Assembly: GCA_003255025.1 (NCBI GenBank)
Contig: QANY01013423.1
Span: 1,477,779 to 1,541,778, forward strand
From: Datisca glomerata
Taxonomy: Eukaryota > Streptophyta > Magnoliopsida > Cucurbitales > Datiscaceae
Direction: 5' to 3'
Length of the DNA: 64,000 nucleotides
The notes beneath the pieces were generated by a model, which saw only the letters and a list, made by a program, of their open reading frames with translations, ran no database searches and was not told the origin of the DNA. The position numbers and the translations under genes were made by a program. Below, one piece after another: positions 39,501 to 53,401 of this stretch; positions within the stretch are counted from its first letter, which is position 1, and each line of letters opens with the position of its first letter.

Positions 39501-42500
39501 AGCAGTGTTGTTGTAGTATCCATTATACAAGTACCACTGTTTTTCATATTTTCTTCCCGCTTTTTCTATCTAGATGGAGTTAATCTGGGAAGAGCTTGGT
39601 TCGAAGTTTAAGGAACTTTTTGAAATGGGAAGGTCAGGGGTTGTTGCCTCAATAATTGCTGCATGCCAGAGGCTAAATACACATGAACAGAAGGTTTACT
39701 TTTAGTAAATTGTTTGTCAAATTTCGCTATTTGAAGTTTTCATTTATTTATTTTTTGTTTCGTCAGCTGTTTAGCTAGAACGCACTCTTGTAATCATAAT
39801 GGATGGTGCTATGTGGGAAGTTTTCTCTAATTATGAATTCTGATCTTTGCAGTGTAGTCAGGCCCTTGCTGGTGCTGTATGCTCAGTAAACGAGTCTCCA
39901 AGATGCATTGTTCCTCGAATACTGTTTCTTGATAGCTACTTCTTTTGCGAAGATAGGTCCAAATGGGATTGGCCCACTGGTGTTAAAATACAGATCATGG
40001 GTTCTCTAATTCTGCAGGAAGTTTTTCGATATCAAAGTGTATGCAATCTTTTGTCCAGTTCGTCGCCCCATATTTCTGTCATTTTTAACGGCTTAATAAT
40101 ACATATGTCACATATCGACCAACTCAAGTCCTATACTGTCAATCGGGTGCTATACATATAACTTAGGGTTAATATCTTAATACCCCACAACTTTGGCCCA
40201 ATATCAAGAAACTTAACTGAGACCCCTCTCTTTGAAGAAACCCGTGACGTCTCAGTTAAGTAGTCCACGTGCCCTTCACATAGCAAAATGCCAACTTTAC
40301 ACAGATGAGGAATCAGTGCGTTCCGTTTTGACTTTGCTGGAAATGTGTAAGCCAGTGAGAAATACGAAGGAATAATCTTTAATTCCATAGGCACAGTATG
40401 AAATGCTCTAATCATTGAAGGTTTATCCATAAACATATGTTGCACCGCTCAAGGTAATGGAACATATATAAACATAACTAAGAGCATAATAAAGGCAATT
40501 TGGATAATTAATTGGGATGTTATCTGTCATTATTTAGATGATGATCATTCTGTTTGTATGGTGCATTTGACGATTTTCCTTAACTTACTGCAAATTTGTT
40601 TTATACAGGTTGGTAGGTCATTCTGTTAATAATTCAACAAGAGATAAAATGAGAAGGAGAAAAAATTATCATCACATTCTGTTGATGTAGCTATCTTTTA
40701 TTGAATATTGTTGCTATAATTGTAACATTTATTTTAAGCATCACTATCATTCTTTAAATAACTGCATCGACTGTCTCATTTGGGTAAAACAGCAAGTTTG
40801 AAATTTAGAGACTCTATGGAACCTTCATAAGTCCATATTCAAAGGAGACCAGACATTCCAGATTTATGCAATGCAACTACTATACAATTTTTTTACAAGG
40901 AACAGAAGATTAGCTCAGTTATTATGGAATTCCTTGAAATTGCTGTTGATCCTTTTCAGAAAATGATGTAGAATTGTTCAATGCAATTTTTATTATAATC
41001 GTAAAGTTTTCAGAGCTTTCATTTTTTGTCTTACAGGAATTTATTCAGCCTTATGTTACAAGTATCACGTTACTGGAGGCTGACCAGGTCCTTGAAGCAG
41101 CAAAGGACATAAGAGGAGCGCGTGTCATCGAATCCTTCCTAACCTCTGATGCTTCTGCAAAGTTGAAGCGCAGATTAGTTGCAAGGTATGCTGTTTAATT
41201 GAATTGATAGCTTTTTAGTTTGATACTATGTTCAGTATATTCCTACTTTCAAGGTCCTATTATTTGATGGAAATACTTGGAAAAATCATTATGTTTAAGA
41301 GATTGCAATTTTACTTCTTCATGACATGAAGTTCACGTAGTATATATGTCGCTCCATTTGTTTTCTCAATAATTTTTATCCATTGAAGAAATTTGAAGAT
41401 ATTATGTATTGTTCAATTGGCTGGTATGGAATATCTAACTGTATGAAAGCTGACATTGAAATGTATTCTCTTATAGCAATGGTTAGAAACTGAAGTATTA
41501 GCTTATCATTGCTCCTAATTTATCCATGTTAACTTCATTAGTCTTGAAGTGAGATTTTAGTCATTAGCTTGTCATAGACTTGCGAGACATTAGAAAGTGA
41601 GCTAACAGAACAACAGAAAGAAAAGAAAGTGAGCTAATAATAGACTATCGTTCTACTTGTATATGTTATCTACAGTCCAATTCTTTTAACTTTAAATGTT
41701 TAGATGTGAACAGAGAAAAATTGAAAATCGGGATTAGCCTTTATCTAATATCACAAGCCAATTTATTCTACGTAATATCATTTATAGGAATGAAAATACT
41801 CTCCATTTGACCACTAGATCTATGGTTTTGAACTTATTCTATTGACTGTTTTTGCTGCCCTCGGATGATCTCTTATGCAACTGTTAGAATGTCTAGTGCA
41901 CGTGTTATTCTACTCGAACATTTCCCAATTAGTTTATGTACCGACTTTAAAGCTGATCTTCACTGTTTGTTGCTAATTTGAAGGCTACGAGGACATTTTG
42001 GAGAGCTTTCAATGCATGCATCAGGTTCATTCACTGTGGAGAAGTGTTTCACAGCCAGTAACTTGTCACTGAGGGAGGCCATAGTATCCGAGTTAGTAGG
42101 AGTTCGAAGTGAACTTTCCAAGTCAAAGCAAGGCCCTCATCTCTTAAGGAGACTAGATGTTGACGTGTAAGTAATTTCATCTCACTGGCTTCTAATTCTA
42201 TATCTACGAGTTTGTAAAATATTGTGAGCTGAATGATTATCCTTTGGACCATTCCAAGAACGCACAATCTGGTAGGAGTTGAGTTTCTTTTGATGCTTTG
42301 GTTTTACAGGTTTGCCACCCGGCCTGATCAGTGGAGGTCAAAACAAGAAACAAAGCAGTCAAACTACAATGAATATTACGCTACATTTGGCTCTGGCAAA
42401 AGCAAGTCATTGGAAACTGACAACTTCCTGACAGATAACTCTAATCAAGCATCACAACCAAATGAGTTTAAGAACATGAGGAAAGAGATAGAACATAGTA

Positions 42501-42646
42501 TGGCTTCGGCCACACCTTTTCTTTCCGTGTCAGGCTTTAAGCGGAAGCCAGAAAAAGCAAAAGATGGTGGTGGGAAATACCCCCGGATTTCTGCAAGTAA
42601 TGATATTTCAAAGGAGAAATCAGAAAAGTTGAAAAGGAAGAATTAG
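36588..42646 (+). CDS. PUM23: Pumilio homolog 23-type nucleolar PUF protein (10 exons, 740 aa)
   Basis: PUM23 (APUM23) binds pre-rRNA through PUF repeats and is needed for rRNA processing in the nucleolus; its fungal relative is Nop9. Exons: 36588-36856, 37002-37365, 37571-37873, 38392-38559, 38868-39011, 39574-39693, 39853-40038, 41037-41185, 41984-42166, 42310-42646. The joined 2223 bp are in frame. The start MVSVGSKALSSRR matches the family; an in-frame Met 26 codons upstream (36510) is less likely. Family blocks include VDPETVKYFSEIANLFES, FIATDRSGSHVVETAIKSL, VMCNCYGSHVLRTLMCLLKG, LFELSSDHCGNFVVQALISH, ARVIESFLTSDASAKLKRRL and LRGHFGELSMHASGSFTVEK. N-terminal (HGRKRGMGRKPQ) and C-terminal (EKLKRKN) basic stretches fit nucleolar import. 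All splice sites are GT-AG. Confidence 0.95.
40211..40261. repeat. Perfect 12-bp-arm inverted repeat in PUM23 intron 7
   Basis: ACTTAACTGAGA (40211-40222) and TCTCAGTTAAGT (40250-40261) enclose 27 bases. It may be a fragment of a small inverted-repeat transposon. Confidence 0.75.
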
Positions 42647-43340
42647 GAAAAATCTGAGAATGCTGCCAAAGAACTACAGAAAATACTTGCTTTGAAATCG
42701 TACTGAGGAGAAAACACGAAAAAAAAACCCTGGTGAGAGCTTCCAGAAGTTACAATGTGACAATTAGGATTATTTACAGAAGCAAGCAAAAACAATAATA
42801 ATATTAAATGCTGTTTGGTTAAAGTCAAATGTATTTGTGTTGTATTAAGGATAGACAACAATAGGTCAGGCTGAATGATTGAACTGAAAGGTGCAGTTTT
42901 CTATGACCCTCTTCTGAATTCATAGCTCTGCCACTTCTGTTTGGTGCATTATACCTTCTCTACCTGGAGGGTGGAGACTCGTACTGGTGGTGCTGATGAG
43001 ATCTCATGTGGAGCGAGGAAGGAAGATAAAGTCTTGCGAATGAAGAGCTGGAAATTATTCTGTTGGACACCCACATCAACCATGGGAGAGTTATGACTAG
43101 TAATTGTGGATTAATGTGCTTTATCCTTTCGTTTTCCCTTTATGAGAGTGCTTCGTCTGTCTTCGATCTCTCTGGTTCTTTTTGTATTTTTGCTTATGGA
43201 CTGTTAAATCATGTGCTTCATGAGTTACGAAGAATTTTGTATCCATTTCTTGTAGAGAAATGGAACTTTGTTGAAACTTGGTTTCTATGTTTACACATGA
43301 GAAATTATGCGGTTCTGGGCTGATATAGTCAATGGGTATA

Positions 43341-43470
43341 AATGTGTTGGTGATGTGCCAAACCAACATACATTGAGGTATCATTAATGTGTTGGTGATG
43401 TGCCAAACCAAATACATTGAGGTATCATTAATGTGTTGGTGATGTGCCAAACCAACATACATTAAGGTGC
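43341..43470. repeat. Tandem repeat, about 45-bp unit, three copies
   Basis: The unit contains AATGTGTTGGTGATGTGCCA, AACCAACATACATTGAGG and TATCATT. It lies about 700 bases past the PUM23 stop. A second pair of about 43-bp units (AAATGTGTTAGTGGTATTAT...) follows at 43511-43592. Confidence 0.85.
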
Positions 43471-43599
43471 TTACGGTAGGCTACTATAAATGTATTGTAG
43501 TTACCTTAAATTAAATGTGTTAGTGGTATTATATTGTTCAACCCATACCGGTAAATGTGTTAGTGGTATTATATCGTTCAACTCACACAGGCCCAATAC

Positions 43600-44832
43600 C
43601 ACAGTATGCCCGTATATTTAGGGAAGGTGAGGCTTGAAGAGAACTTGGATTGTATACTTCAATCTCCTTGAGATTGTAGTTCAACATGTCAACTTCTGTG
43701 CATATTTTTACTTGTTCCTAGACCGATCCGCATCCATGGTTATTGGGGTCCTAAGTTGTGGTCGTAGTTTTCAAGGTTCATGAAAATAATTAAGTCTCAT
43801 TTTAAATAAGTTTGTTAATAATAAAAATTAATAGATACACCAGAACATCTGAACTAAACTGACACTTCTATAATATTATAATCATCTAATATAACTCATC
43901 ATATTATTAAAATAAAATAAAAGAGTCGATAAGAAAATATATATTACGAACATCATCTGAAAGAAATGAAGAAAAAAATTCATAGAATTTCACCATCAAG
44001 TAGGAGTAATTATACTAGGAACTCTGAATAACAAACAATTTATAACTCAGTTATCTTCTCGATAAATGTAAGTGACAATAAAGTTCATGTGATCGTGTAA
44101 ATTTAAACATTTATCATAAATAAGACAATAACGTCAAATTATATTTTGAGATCTAGAACGGAGGATGAGCCACCACATAAATAAAATCACTTTCCAACCA
44201 TAATTGTCTTCATCTAAAAGTTCAATCATAAACAATATCTGGATAGCATCAATCAACTCAACCTCGAAAGTAAAACATATGTAAAGGTGAATAGCGTAAC
44301 AATTCTTAACAATTTCTCTAGAGAATCGGAAAATGCCCTCAAAACCTAAGGGTGTTCACAGTTTTTCGATCGGTTATTTGAAGGAAAAACGTGAAACATT
44401 CATTTGGTCGAACCGAAACATTCGTTTGGTTGAACCGAAACATTTGTTTGGTCGAACCGAAACATTCAGTTAGTCGAACCGAACCGTAAAATTTATATGA
44501 ACTGAACTAAATCGGGACTTACATTTCGGTTCAGCGGCACCTGTACAGTTTTGTTTTTGGCAGTTCTACCTAGAAACAACCTGTTTGCCAGTTTTTGGCA
44601 GAAAATCACATGTGATTCATCAATAATTCAACGCAGAAAATCAGACAAAATCACCCATCTTAAACGCAGAGAGTCATTTCTATATGAGAATCCTAAACAA
44701 ATCGTTTCGAATCAGAGAAGGAACGCAGGAGAGAGAGAGAGAGATAAATCCCTAACCTAAGCCCTAAACGCTGAACTCAGAAGGGAGGAAGGAGGAAAAG
44801 AAGCACGAAGGGAGGAAGGAGAAAGAGAAGCC

Positions 44833-44889
<57 letters not shown>

Positions 44890-45080
44890 CTAACCCTAAA
44901 CGCAGAACTCAGAAGGAAGGAGAAAGAGAAGCAGGGAGGGAAGAAGGAGAAAGGAGCATGGAGAGGGAAGAAGAACGCAGCAATGGAGGACCGGAGGAAG
45001 AATGAGGCGAATGCCTTCTCACTCTGTTGGGATTGAAGGAAAGGGAATGAAACCCTGCTGGCTAATCCCAAATTTATAGG
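43600..45080. other. Spacer with transposon-like and simple-repeat pieces
   Basis: 43600-44330 is AT-rich with no gene seen. At 44385-44485 a unit of about 24 bp (GAAACATTCATTTGGTCGAA) is repeated four times, within a segment starting CTAAGGGTGTTCACAG and ending near CAGTTCTACCTAG. This looks like a decayed DNA transposon. 44690-45000 is AG-rich, with an (AG)n run at 44838-44886 and two copies of CCTAA...AACTCAGAAGG text. Open frames here are repeat translations. Confidence 0.5.
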
Positions 45081-48000
45081 TTACTAGGTACCGGGCTCAG
45101 TTGTAATAGTATATTTCGACGCTAGTAATAACACATGCGTAATGAGGTATGAGATGACTATTATTAATCATTCCTAATAAGTTAGGTAAAAATATACAGT
45201 AATATATATTTCATTTATTTACATATAATGTACAATGATAACCTATAAAGCCGTTGACTTTATTAGTTTATATCCGTACTCGAATGTTTTTTCTGGTCAG
45301 TACATTACAATAAGCAAAAAACAATATCAATCTCTTCAAAATAGTCTCAATCTCCTTAATTCGTTGCTTCCCCAACAGAGAATTTTCCGAGGTTCCATGA
45401 AAGGATGGTTGGGGTAGTTCTCAAATTTGCTCCATAATATAAGCGATGCTCCAAGCAAGACACTCTTGATTAAGAGCTCTTTCCATGTTACCAAAAGGCT
45501 CTTCAACCAGACGACGAATGGTTTCGATGGCCTCTTGTTCCTCATCAACACGTGATTCTTTTGTTGATAATGTCATACTGAATATATAAGAATTAATATC
45601 AAAATATATAATACGAATTTAAGTCTTACAAAATCAAAATAAATAAAAATAATTAATATCAAAATAGAAAATCAATATAAAATTCAACTCATCATTCAAA
45701 AACATTTTAAACTACCATTAGAAACATAGAATCATACACTAATTTATAAGTACAAAAAACTTAATAGGAAAACCTACCGAACATATTGGGGTAACAATAG
45801 TTGAAAAAGAATCCAAAGAATCGAAGGAGAGGAAAAAATATAAACTAAGAGATCCTAAATTAAGAAGAAGGTCTATAAGACAACATAGTCTAATTTTAAT
45901 ATTAAAAATTTGACAACATAGAATCGTCAAGTAACAGTAACTCAGAAAATTTTCACCCACATTCATAATAGAATACTAAACAAATACAAAAGCATATGAT
46001 TGGAGAGTTTAAATGTCAATAAAAATTACGTCTAATTTATACACAAAGAAACAAAAACAAAAGTCACTGACCGGCAATTTATTACCAGTTGGAATAAAAA
46101 CAAACACCACCGATTGTAAAAAGCAAAAAAAATTCACCGGAGACACAAACATTGGCACACCAAATTTACTAACACAAACTCTAAAAGCACAGCTAGAAAA
46201 GCTTCTCATACTGCATACAAAGATCAAAAGAACATTGCTTTTCAATCACCAGATCTAAAAGCTCCAACTTCCACTCAACTATGAAGAAGAAACTAATTCT
46301 TTCATTTAATTTGCATACTATATCAATTTAATATAAACTTCTCAATATGCACAACTGTATATAGAACATCAACTAAAAATTATGGTTTGGTCAAGATTGG
46401 TATAAATGGCAGTAAAAAGTGCATATACTGCACATTATACAATTGTCCGTAAAGACCTTGAGAAGTGCTGCAAAAAAGTGATTTTTACTACTGTCCTATC
46501 ATGAAATATTCAATTTAAGATGACATATACCAATATATAAGACGGTATTCATACAACTTAACTAACACCCTTCAATGTAGCAAAAAAATAGCATTATATT
46601 CATAAGCTAATATCATGTGCACCAGTCTGTAATAGTGCATGATATAATTTATACGGCGAGTGCTTACCTATATTCCCTAATAAAAAATGTGCCTTCCCCT
46701 ATCATATAAAAACATCACCCGTAGTTTGTTAAAAAGTTCACGGGTGTTGAAACTGTCACTTTTTGTAGAAACGATAGTATAATAGGTCGATAACAACCAC
46801 GACCCAAATTCACACAAAGTCTGAGCAAAGCAAATTACATGAAGAACTTAGACAAAGCCAGTAACAACGATAACCGTAAATTCTTATGACCAAGAAATAA
46901 AAAGTTGAATAATAATTGAACTCCATTTTTAGAAATAAAAGTCAGTAGAAAAAATACACGATCCACAATTGTAAAGCAGGAAAACTTTCTAAGCGTCTAG
47001 CTAAAAACTGAGATAGGAAACAACCAATTGATTTAACAATTTTTCAAACGATTAATCTAGCAAATAAAAAGTAATGAAGCAAGGAAGATAAGAATGTATA
47101 GCAAACCATACAAACAAAACAACCAAGCAACATTCAAATGTTATGGCATCTGCAGAAAAAGAAGAAGACAATGCAAAACATAGCCAGGATCTAAACAAAC
47201 TCACGTGATTTAAAACATGTAGGAGATAAATCTCACAATCTGCTCAAACTACACCAAGAAAATATCAACATAAAAGAACCCACAACTATAAAAGACAAAG
47301 ATCTATCACAAAAACTCTCATTATCATGTCTTTGTTAACACCGAAATCTTCTTGAAGGATTTAACAATCACAAATAATAAATTGGTCACATGATTTGTAA
47401 CACACACACACGTAGTATATGTAGTTTACAGTGAAAAAATTTGTCACATGTATATTGATCAAATAAATTGTTACACACAAACATATATATACATGTTGAG
47501 ATAGGCAAGCGCTAACAATAATAAACAATCATAACATATGTACTAAAATCAAACTAAAGATGAATTGCATCTTTAAACTTTGAGGTAGCTAAATAATTAT
47601 TTAAAGAGAAAATATATAAAGTTTTTACAATCATACCCAAACCAAACATTGCAAAGCAAAAAAAATACTTAGCAGAACAAGTGTAGGTGAAGTTCATGAT
47701 GACATTCCATGCGGCTGCATAATAAGAACCACTATTAAGAATGTTGTAACACCTTAAATCAATTTGTCAAATAAAAGCAGTCCTCTACGAGGGATAGGGT
47801 CACCAAATATAATTTCATAACATATCATCAAAGCAAATGAATTTATTTTATACGGAGCAAAGGTAGTTTGAGTGGGAATGGAGCATCCCTTAATAATGTG
47901 AATGCAATGATTGAGTGGAAACCATCATTTATTACGAAGCAAGTGGAATTTCAATAAGTAGAAGCAAACATAAGCAGAGTATGTCAGAACTTGCCAATAG

Positions 48001-51000
48001 AACAAGTACTGTACAAAATAGTAAAAACACAAATAAAAGCTAAGACTAATGATCCCAAAAATTCTTCACATCATTGAAAACAAACATAGAAGAAGCGTGG
48101 TGAGAAAAATCCTCTTCTTAATAACAAGCAACGAACACAAATTAAAACCAAACCAAATAACCCACCGACAAAGATATAATATGCAACATATAAAAAGAAA
48201 TTAGATTGTTATAATGCAGAAAAGAATATACTAATGTCAATTTATGATAGAAACAAACTACAATATGCATTCGTAAACATGACAATGAACATATAATTTA
48301 TTTCCAAAACCAAGTAAGTTTAAATTGTTTTCTTCTTTAATTATTCTAAACCATTTGTCATGCTTTTTCATTCAATTTGTCGTCCAAAGACTGGACGAGT
48401 TCCTAGTGCCGTAATATGAACAATCAAACACATACACCACTCAACCAAATGACAATAAACAAACATCTGTAATTCGATCAATATTAAACACGAATAATAT
48501 GCTTCAAATTCAGAAAATCAATAACGAAAATAAAACAGAAATACAACACTCATATACACAAAAACAAAACAGAAAAATAAAGATTCAATTCCACAAACTG
48601 AAAAAAAAATTCCTAGATTGGAAATTGAAAACCCTCACTCAAAGAAATACATACCACGAACCAACTCACGCAAAGAAAAAACAGGACGAGAAAGTGATGA
48701 AAACAACCACCAACGGCCCACCGTCGCCGAATAACCAACTCAGACAGAGAAAAACCTACCCTAAGGATAGCACAAAACTAAAAATCAAATGAAAAGCAAA
48801 ACAGACAGAGTCAATAATTCAACCATAGGAAGAAGCATATAAACCATGAACTATAAATACAGTAAATCTTCAGAGCCAAACCTACATAGAAGGTGCTAAA
48901 GCATAGAACAAAAAAACAAAAACAAAGACCAATACTGGAAAAACCTCAGACCATACACTAAACACTGAAAAACATTTACGTACCTTTAAACCAAAAATAA
49001 GCAATCACAAAAAACAGGATGAACAAATATAAAGAGTAAAAAAACAACAAAAGAACTACTTTAAAAGTCATATGAACGTCAGCTTAACACTGATTAGTCA
49101 GAAAGCACTAACTCACCTTACAAACAAAAAATAATCAATCGCAAAAGTCAGAGGAAGAAAAATGTAGCAGAAGGAAAATTGGGAGTTGGATAACACGTGA
49201 ATGTCTGATTTATAGACGTACAAGTAAAAAAACAAATGAACTGCACCGACTTAAACAAAAAAAAATGATTGTTGAAAAGATATACTTAGAATATAATGCA
49301 AGTCTATCCTAAACTCGAACAAAGGGGTACGTGCGATCAACCATTAAGAAAGGAAAAACAAAATCCATCAATCAACTATGGAGAGAAAAAAACAAAAAAC
49401 AAGATTACCTCTACCGACAAGAAGCTATTAAAATAGAAGATTGACTATAAAAAATGGCTGAAGAAATACCTAACAAACCATCGCTACATCGATTAACAAG
49501 ATCTTTGTACAACATCATACATACATGAAGAGAAGTAAATCAACTAACAGGTGGAAGTATTTATATAGGGGAAAACAAAAACAAAAAGAAATAAATATGG
49601 ACATACCACAAATAGAGACCCAAGAAATTTTCACCCACCAGAAACAAAGACACGATCGAACGCAAAAGCAAAAAGAGTAATATTCTCGTCGATAACAATA
49701 TCAACTAATTTATATATATGGAGGAAATAAACAAGAACCATCAACTCTAATTTTTAACCTGAGAAGTTTGGCTTTAAAGCGAGAGCATGCTCCCAAAGTT
49801 TTGATTACTACTTGTCATTTTAATTCTACTGTATGATATCTCTACCACATACAAGTTTGATAGTTTTTACAACATTATGGTTACTACTATGAACCGAATT
49901 TTAAATTCTCTTTAGCGTAAATCATAAGTACAAAAGTCAATTGAGAAGGAAAAATTATCGGTACTTGTTTCACAATAGTGGATGAAGTTCAAGGTGCAAG
50001 AATGCAGATCAACATGACTGCAAGTACTGCGCCAAAACTGAATAAAAAATAAAAATCAATCAGTTCAAAAACATCTCAATTGACTTCTATCCATATTCGT
50101 GAAACAAGCTGGCATGATAAATGATAAAAGAGATTCGAGTCATTTGTGAAAGTTTGAAACATCATTACTCTCATATATTTATTTTTTAGATGGTTAATTA
50201 GAAGAAGGTTTAAGTTATGTTTAATATGCATTAGCGTAGAAAAACTACTATACATAGTAATAAAAGCACAAATAGAAGCAAAAACTGAAGACCGAAAAAA
50301 ATGGACATTATTAAAAACAAATAGAAACAAACATAGAAGCATAATGAGTAAAATCCTCTACTCAATCACAAAAAAAATTACAAATTAAAACTAACCAAAT
50401 AACACAGTGATAAAGATACAATATACGACATATAAGAATGAATAGATTTGTTGGATGCAGAAAAAATATAATGGTTTTACTTTTGTATACGAAATTGACA
50501 GATTTATGATTGAAACAAACTACACCTAACTTACATTTGGATTCAACTCACAATGAACACCTTCGAGATAACAAAAGGCAACCACGCTCAAATAGTTTCG
50601 AGAAAAATCAACCACACTCAAAATCTGAAACATAAGAAATTTCACCATTCCATATCAATAATCTATTAATTAAAGTAGAAAAGAAATCTTTAAAATAAAA
50701 ACTAACAAACAATTGAAGGTCAAATCTTATGTTATTATCAAAAATTAAGTTTTTAGCCATAACATATATATATATATGTGAGATAAATACATTAGAAAGT
50801 CAAAGGAAAAAAAATGCAAAGACAAATCACTTAAGCTAAAATATTACCAAAGAGCAACAAGCAACACAAGGTTACCTCAAAGAAAGAAGAAAACATCTGA
50901 AAGCAAATTGAATTTTTTGTAGGAAAATCCTTTAATTTATAGGAGTAGAAATGACAGAGAAAACAAAACACGCCGAATCTTTAAACAGTCAAAAACCACC

Positions 51001-53099
51001 GAACACTAAAACATATCCTCATGATGTAGTTGAATTCTATCCTGAAACCGAACCCAAAAAGCAAATAGTAGGCACCTGATAAAACAAATCAGATTACCAA
51101 ACAAAAAAATACTATAAAGAAACAGACAAAAAACAACTGAATCAAAAAGAGCTATTTTGAAACAGACAAATCTAATTGAGAAGCCACCGATCAATATACA
51201 CGCACATAAGAAGTAAAAATCTATCCTTAAATCATAACAAAACAAAACAATAATAAACAAAAACCCAAAAGCTAAAAAAAGAACAAATAATCCTAAAAAC
51301 TTGAACTAAAATCAAACGTATCTGTTAAGTGAAAAATGAAAATCAAAGAAAAAATTAAATAAATAATTTACAGATTTCAGTGATACTCCATTTTCGCAGA
51401 ACAAAGCAAGGAAAAGAAAACAAAGGAACAAAAGAATAGAAGAAACAACAATAACTATAACAACAAAAGAAACAGTAACAGTGAAGGAAAATCACTAGCG
51501 CACCTCTATCTCTGCGAAAGATTCAGATCGAGAACGCTAGCGAACCTCCTACGACTGATGACTCGAACACCCTAACAAAAGAAAAAATAGATCGAGGAGA
51601 TGAGAGAACAGAACAAAAAGCAAAGGAAGAAAGAATAAAATACAAAATGGAAAGCAGAGAAATACATACCATCAACAATTTGAGGCAAAGAAAAAACAGA
51701 CGAAAAACTAAAGCAAAACCACCTGCAGTAGCCCGCCGTCGTCGGAGAACCAACTCAGGCAGAGAAATCCCTAAGCCAATACACCCTCGGCCAGATTAAA
51801 GCACTTAAACGACTTAAATCTATCATCACAACTACATGAATGACTCAGATCAAAATGATCCTACGGTTCAAATTCGGTCAATATTTTTTAGTTACGAATT
51901 GACTTTTACACCCCTGATGCTAGGAAAAGAAATTGTACAATTTGAAAGGGCAAATTCGTGGCAAAATCAGTAAAAAAATCCACACATTTTTCCAGAACTG
52001 TCTCTTTTATTATAGAGTGAGATCTGTTGAAATCCACACAATTTACATCATTAGCAGGCATATATAGAGAGAGGAATTGAAAATATCATATAAGATAATC
52101 ATTATTACCTCTGACAACCAAATCTAACAGTCAACGTGAAGACACAAAGCTTAACATATGAATACACGTGATTGCGCACTCCCTCAGAAACTCAATAACT
52201 CAATCCTCTGTCCATGCACTTCCATGACAGAATCACAAACGTGATGGCACATGGACCACAATCTAATTAGATACACAACCGTTTATTTTGATTCAGAAAA
52301 CATAAATTAAACTAAACTGATATCTGTTCTGATCTATAACAGTCATAGTACAAACCCTCAAAACTAAGTTTTCTATTACCAAAGAAAGCAAAAAATCAAC
52401 CACAAGCAGCCAAACAAATAAAGAAAAAAATAACAATTCGTTGAAGAAATACCCAAGAAACCACTGCTACTTCGCAATACAAAACCCAAAAAACAACAAA
52501 AAAAATCATCAATCTTACCTCACCGTCGAATACGACAAGAAAACTACATTTGTCATTCAAGCAAGAAAATGAAAAAAACCTAACTAATCACTATTAAACA
52601 AACAAACATGAAAATTTTAAAAGAGATGAATAAAAAAATTGTGGAAAAATCTAACCTGTTGGGTGAGCCAAACTAAAGCCATTTGGACCTCCACCACACT
52701 GAAATTAACCTCTCACAAAAAAGGGAGGACCAGAGCTTCGTGTAAAACCTACGAAAAACAAGCAAAATAGAAGAGTAAAAAACCCTAAACCATAACAGCA
52801 CTATCGAAGAGAGGAGAAGGATAGGAGATGAGGAAAAAAACCCTAAAACTAAAGAAGAAGAAGTGTATATATATGACTCAGATTAAAACACTTAAACGAC
52901 TCAGATCTATCTTTACAACTAAATAAACGACCCAGATCAAAGCGATCCTACGGTTAAATTTCGGTCAATATTTTTAACTAACAAAATGACTCTTACGCCC
53001 CTAATGTAAAGAAAAGAAATTGCAGATTTGGAAGGGTAAACTCGTTAAACAAAAATCACACACTCTTATCAGAACTCACTCTTATATTATAGAGTAAGA
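45081..53099 (-). mobile_element. A-rich block with nested Helitron-like sequences
   Basis: Read on minus, the block begins at 53099 with TCTTACTCTATAATATAAGA, preceded by A. This fits a Helitron 5' TC inserted between A and T. A related 5' end (TCTCACTCTATAATAAAAGA) lies at 52022. Both are followed by similar text for about 200-280 bases (AGTTCTG..., TCTGCAATTTCTTTTC / TACAATTTCTTTTCC, AAAATATTGACCGAA, CCGTAGGATC). A third related segment (CGACGGTGGGCC, GAGTTGG) lies at about 48600-48790 and matches 51640-51775. The block is T-rich on minus, with no Rep/helicase frame, so the elements are non-autonomous. The left end is uncertain; a CTAG followed by T occurs on minus at 45087-45084 but without a convincing hairpin. 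Confidence 0.5.
45421..45576 (-). CDS. Orphan exon-like 51-residue frame in the A-rich block
   Basis: An ATG at 45576, directly after a TTCAG acceptor-like site, opens MTLSTKESRVDEEQEAIETI, RRLVEEPFGNMERALNQECL and AWSIAYIMEQI, then a TGA. Composition is that of a folded helical protein rather than repeat DNA. Beyond the stop the same frame again reads as plausible protein for some 50 codons. I do not recognise it. It could be the last exon of a gene captured by a Helitron, or chance. Confidence 0.3.
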   Translation of the reverse strand: MTLSTKESRVDEEQEAIETIRRLVEEPFGNMERALNQECLAWSIAYIMEQI

Positions 53100-53401
53100 T
53101 ATATTGGGGTATAGGGTCAAAACTACGTAGAATTGTAACAAATGACGTCTTATTGAAAGACACTCGAGTTACTGATTTTTTGTTGATGTCTAGAATGTGT
53201 TAGATTAGTTAAGTCTTATACTACATTATATTGTGATTTGCTTATCCAATAACCAACCAACATCTCATATTCATCGGGATATTGTGGATCCCTGTAATTA
53301 AGCAATTAACAAGCTGGTATGATAGTGCAGTTTGTTTATTAACATAGATGTTAAATATTTCTCAATATAAAATCTGTCAATTACTTAATCTAAGTATGCA
53401 G

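Noticed and set aside
44757..45071. 104-residue minus-strand open frame
   Set aside because: Half of it is Ser-Leu repeats from the (AG)n run, and the rest is purine-rich with no similarity.
48499..48792. 97-residue Lys/Gln/Asn-rich plus-strand frame
   Set aside because: It is a by-product of A-rich DNA; the sequence conservation with 51640-51775 is on the minus strand, as a Helitron-like leader.
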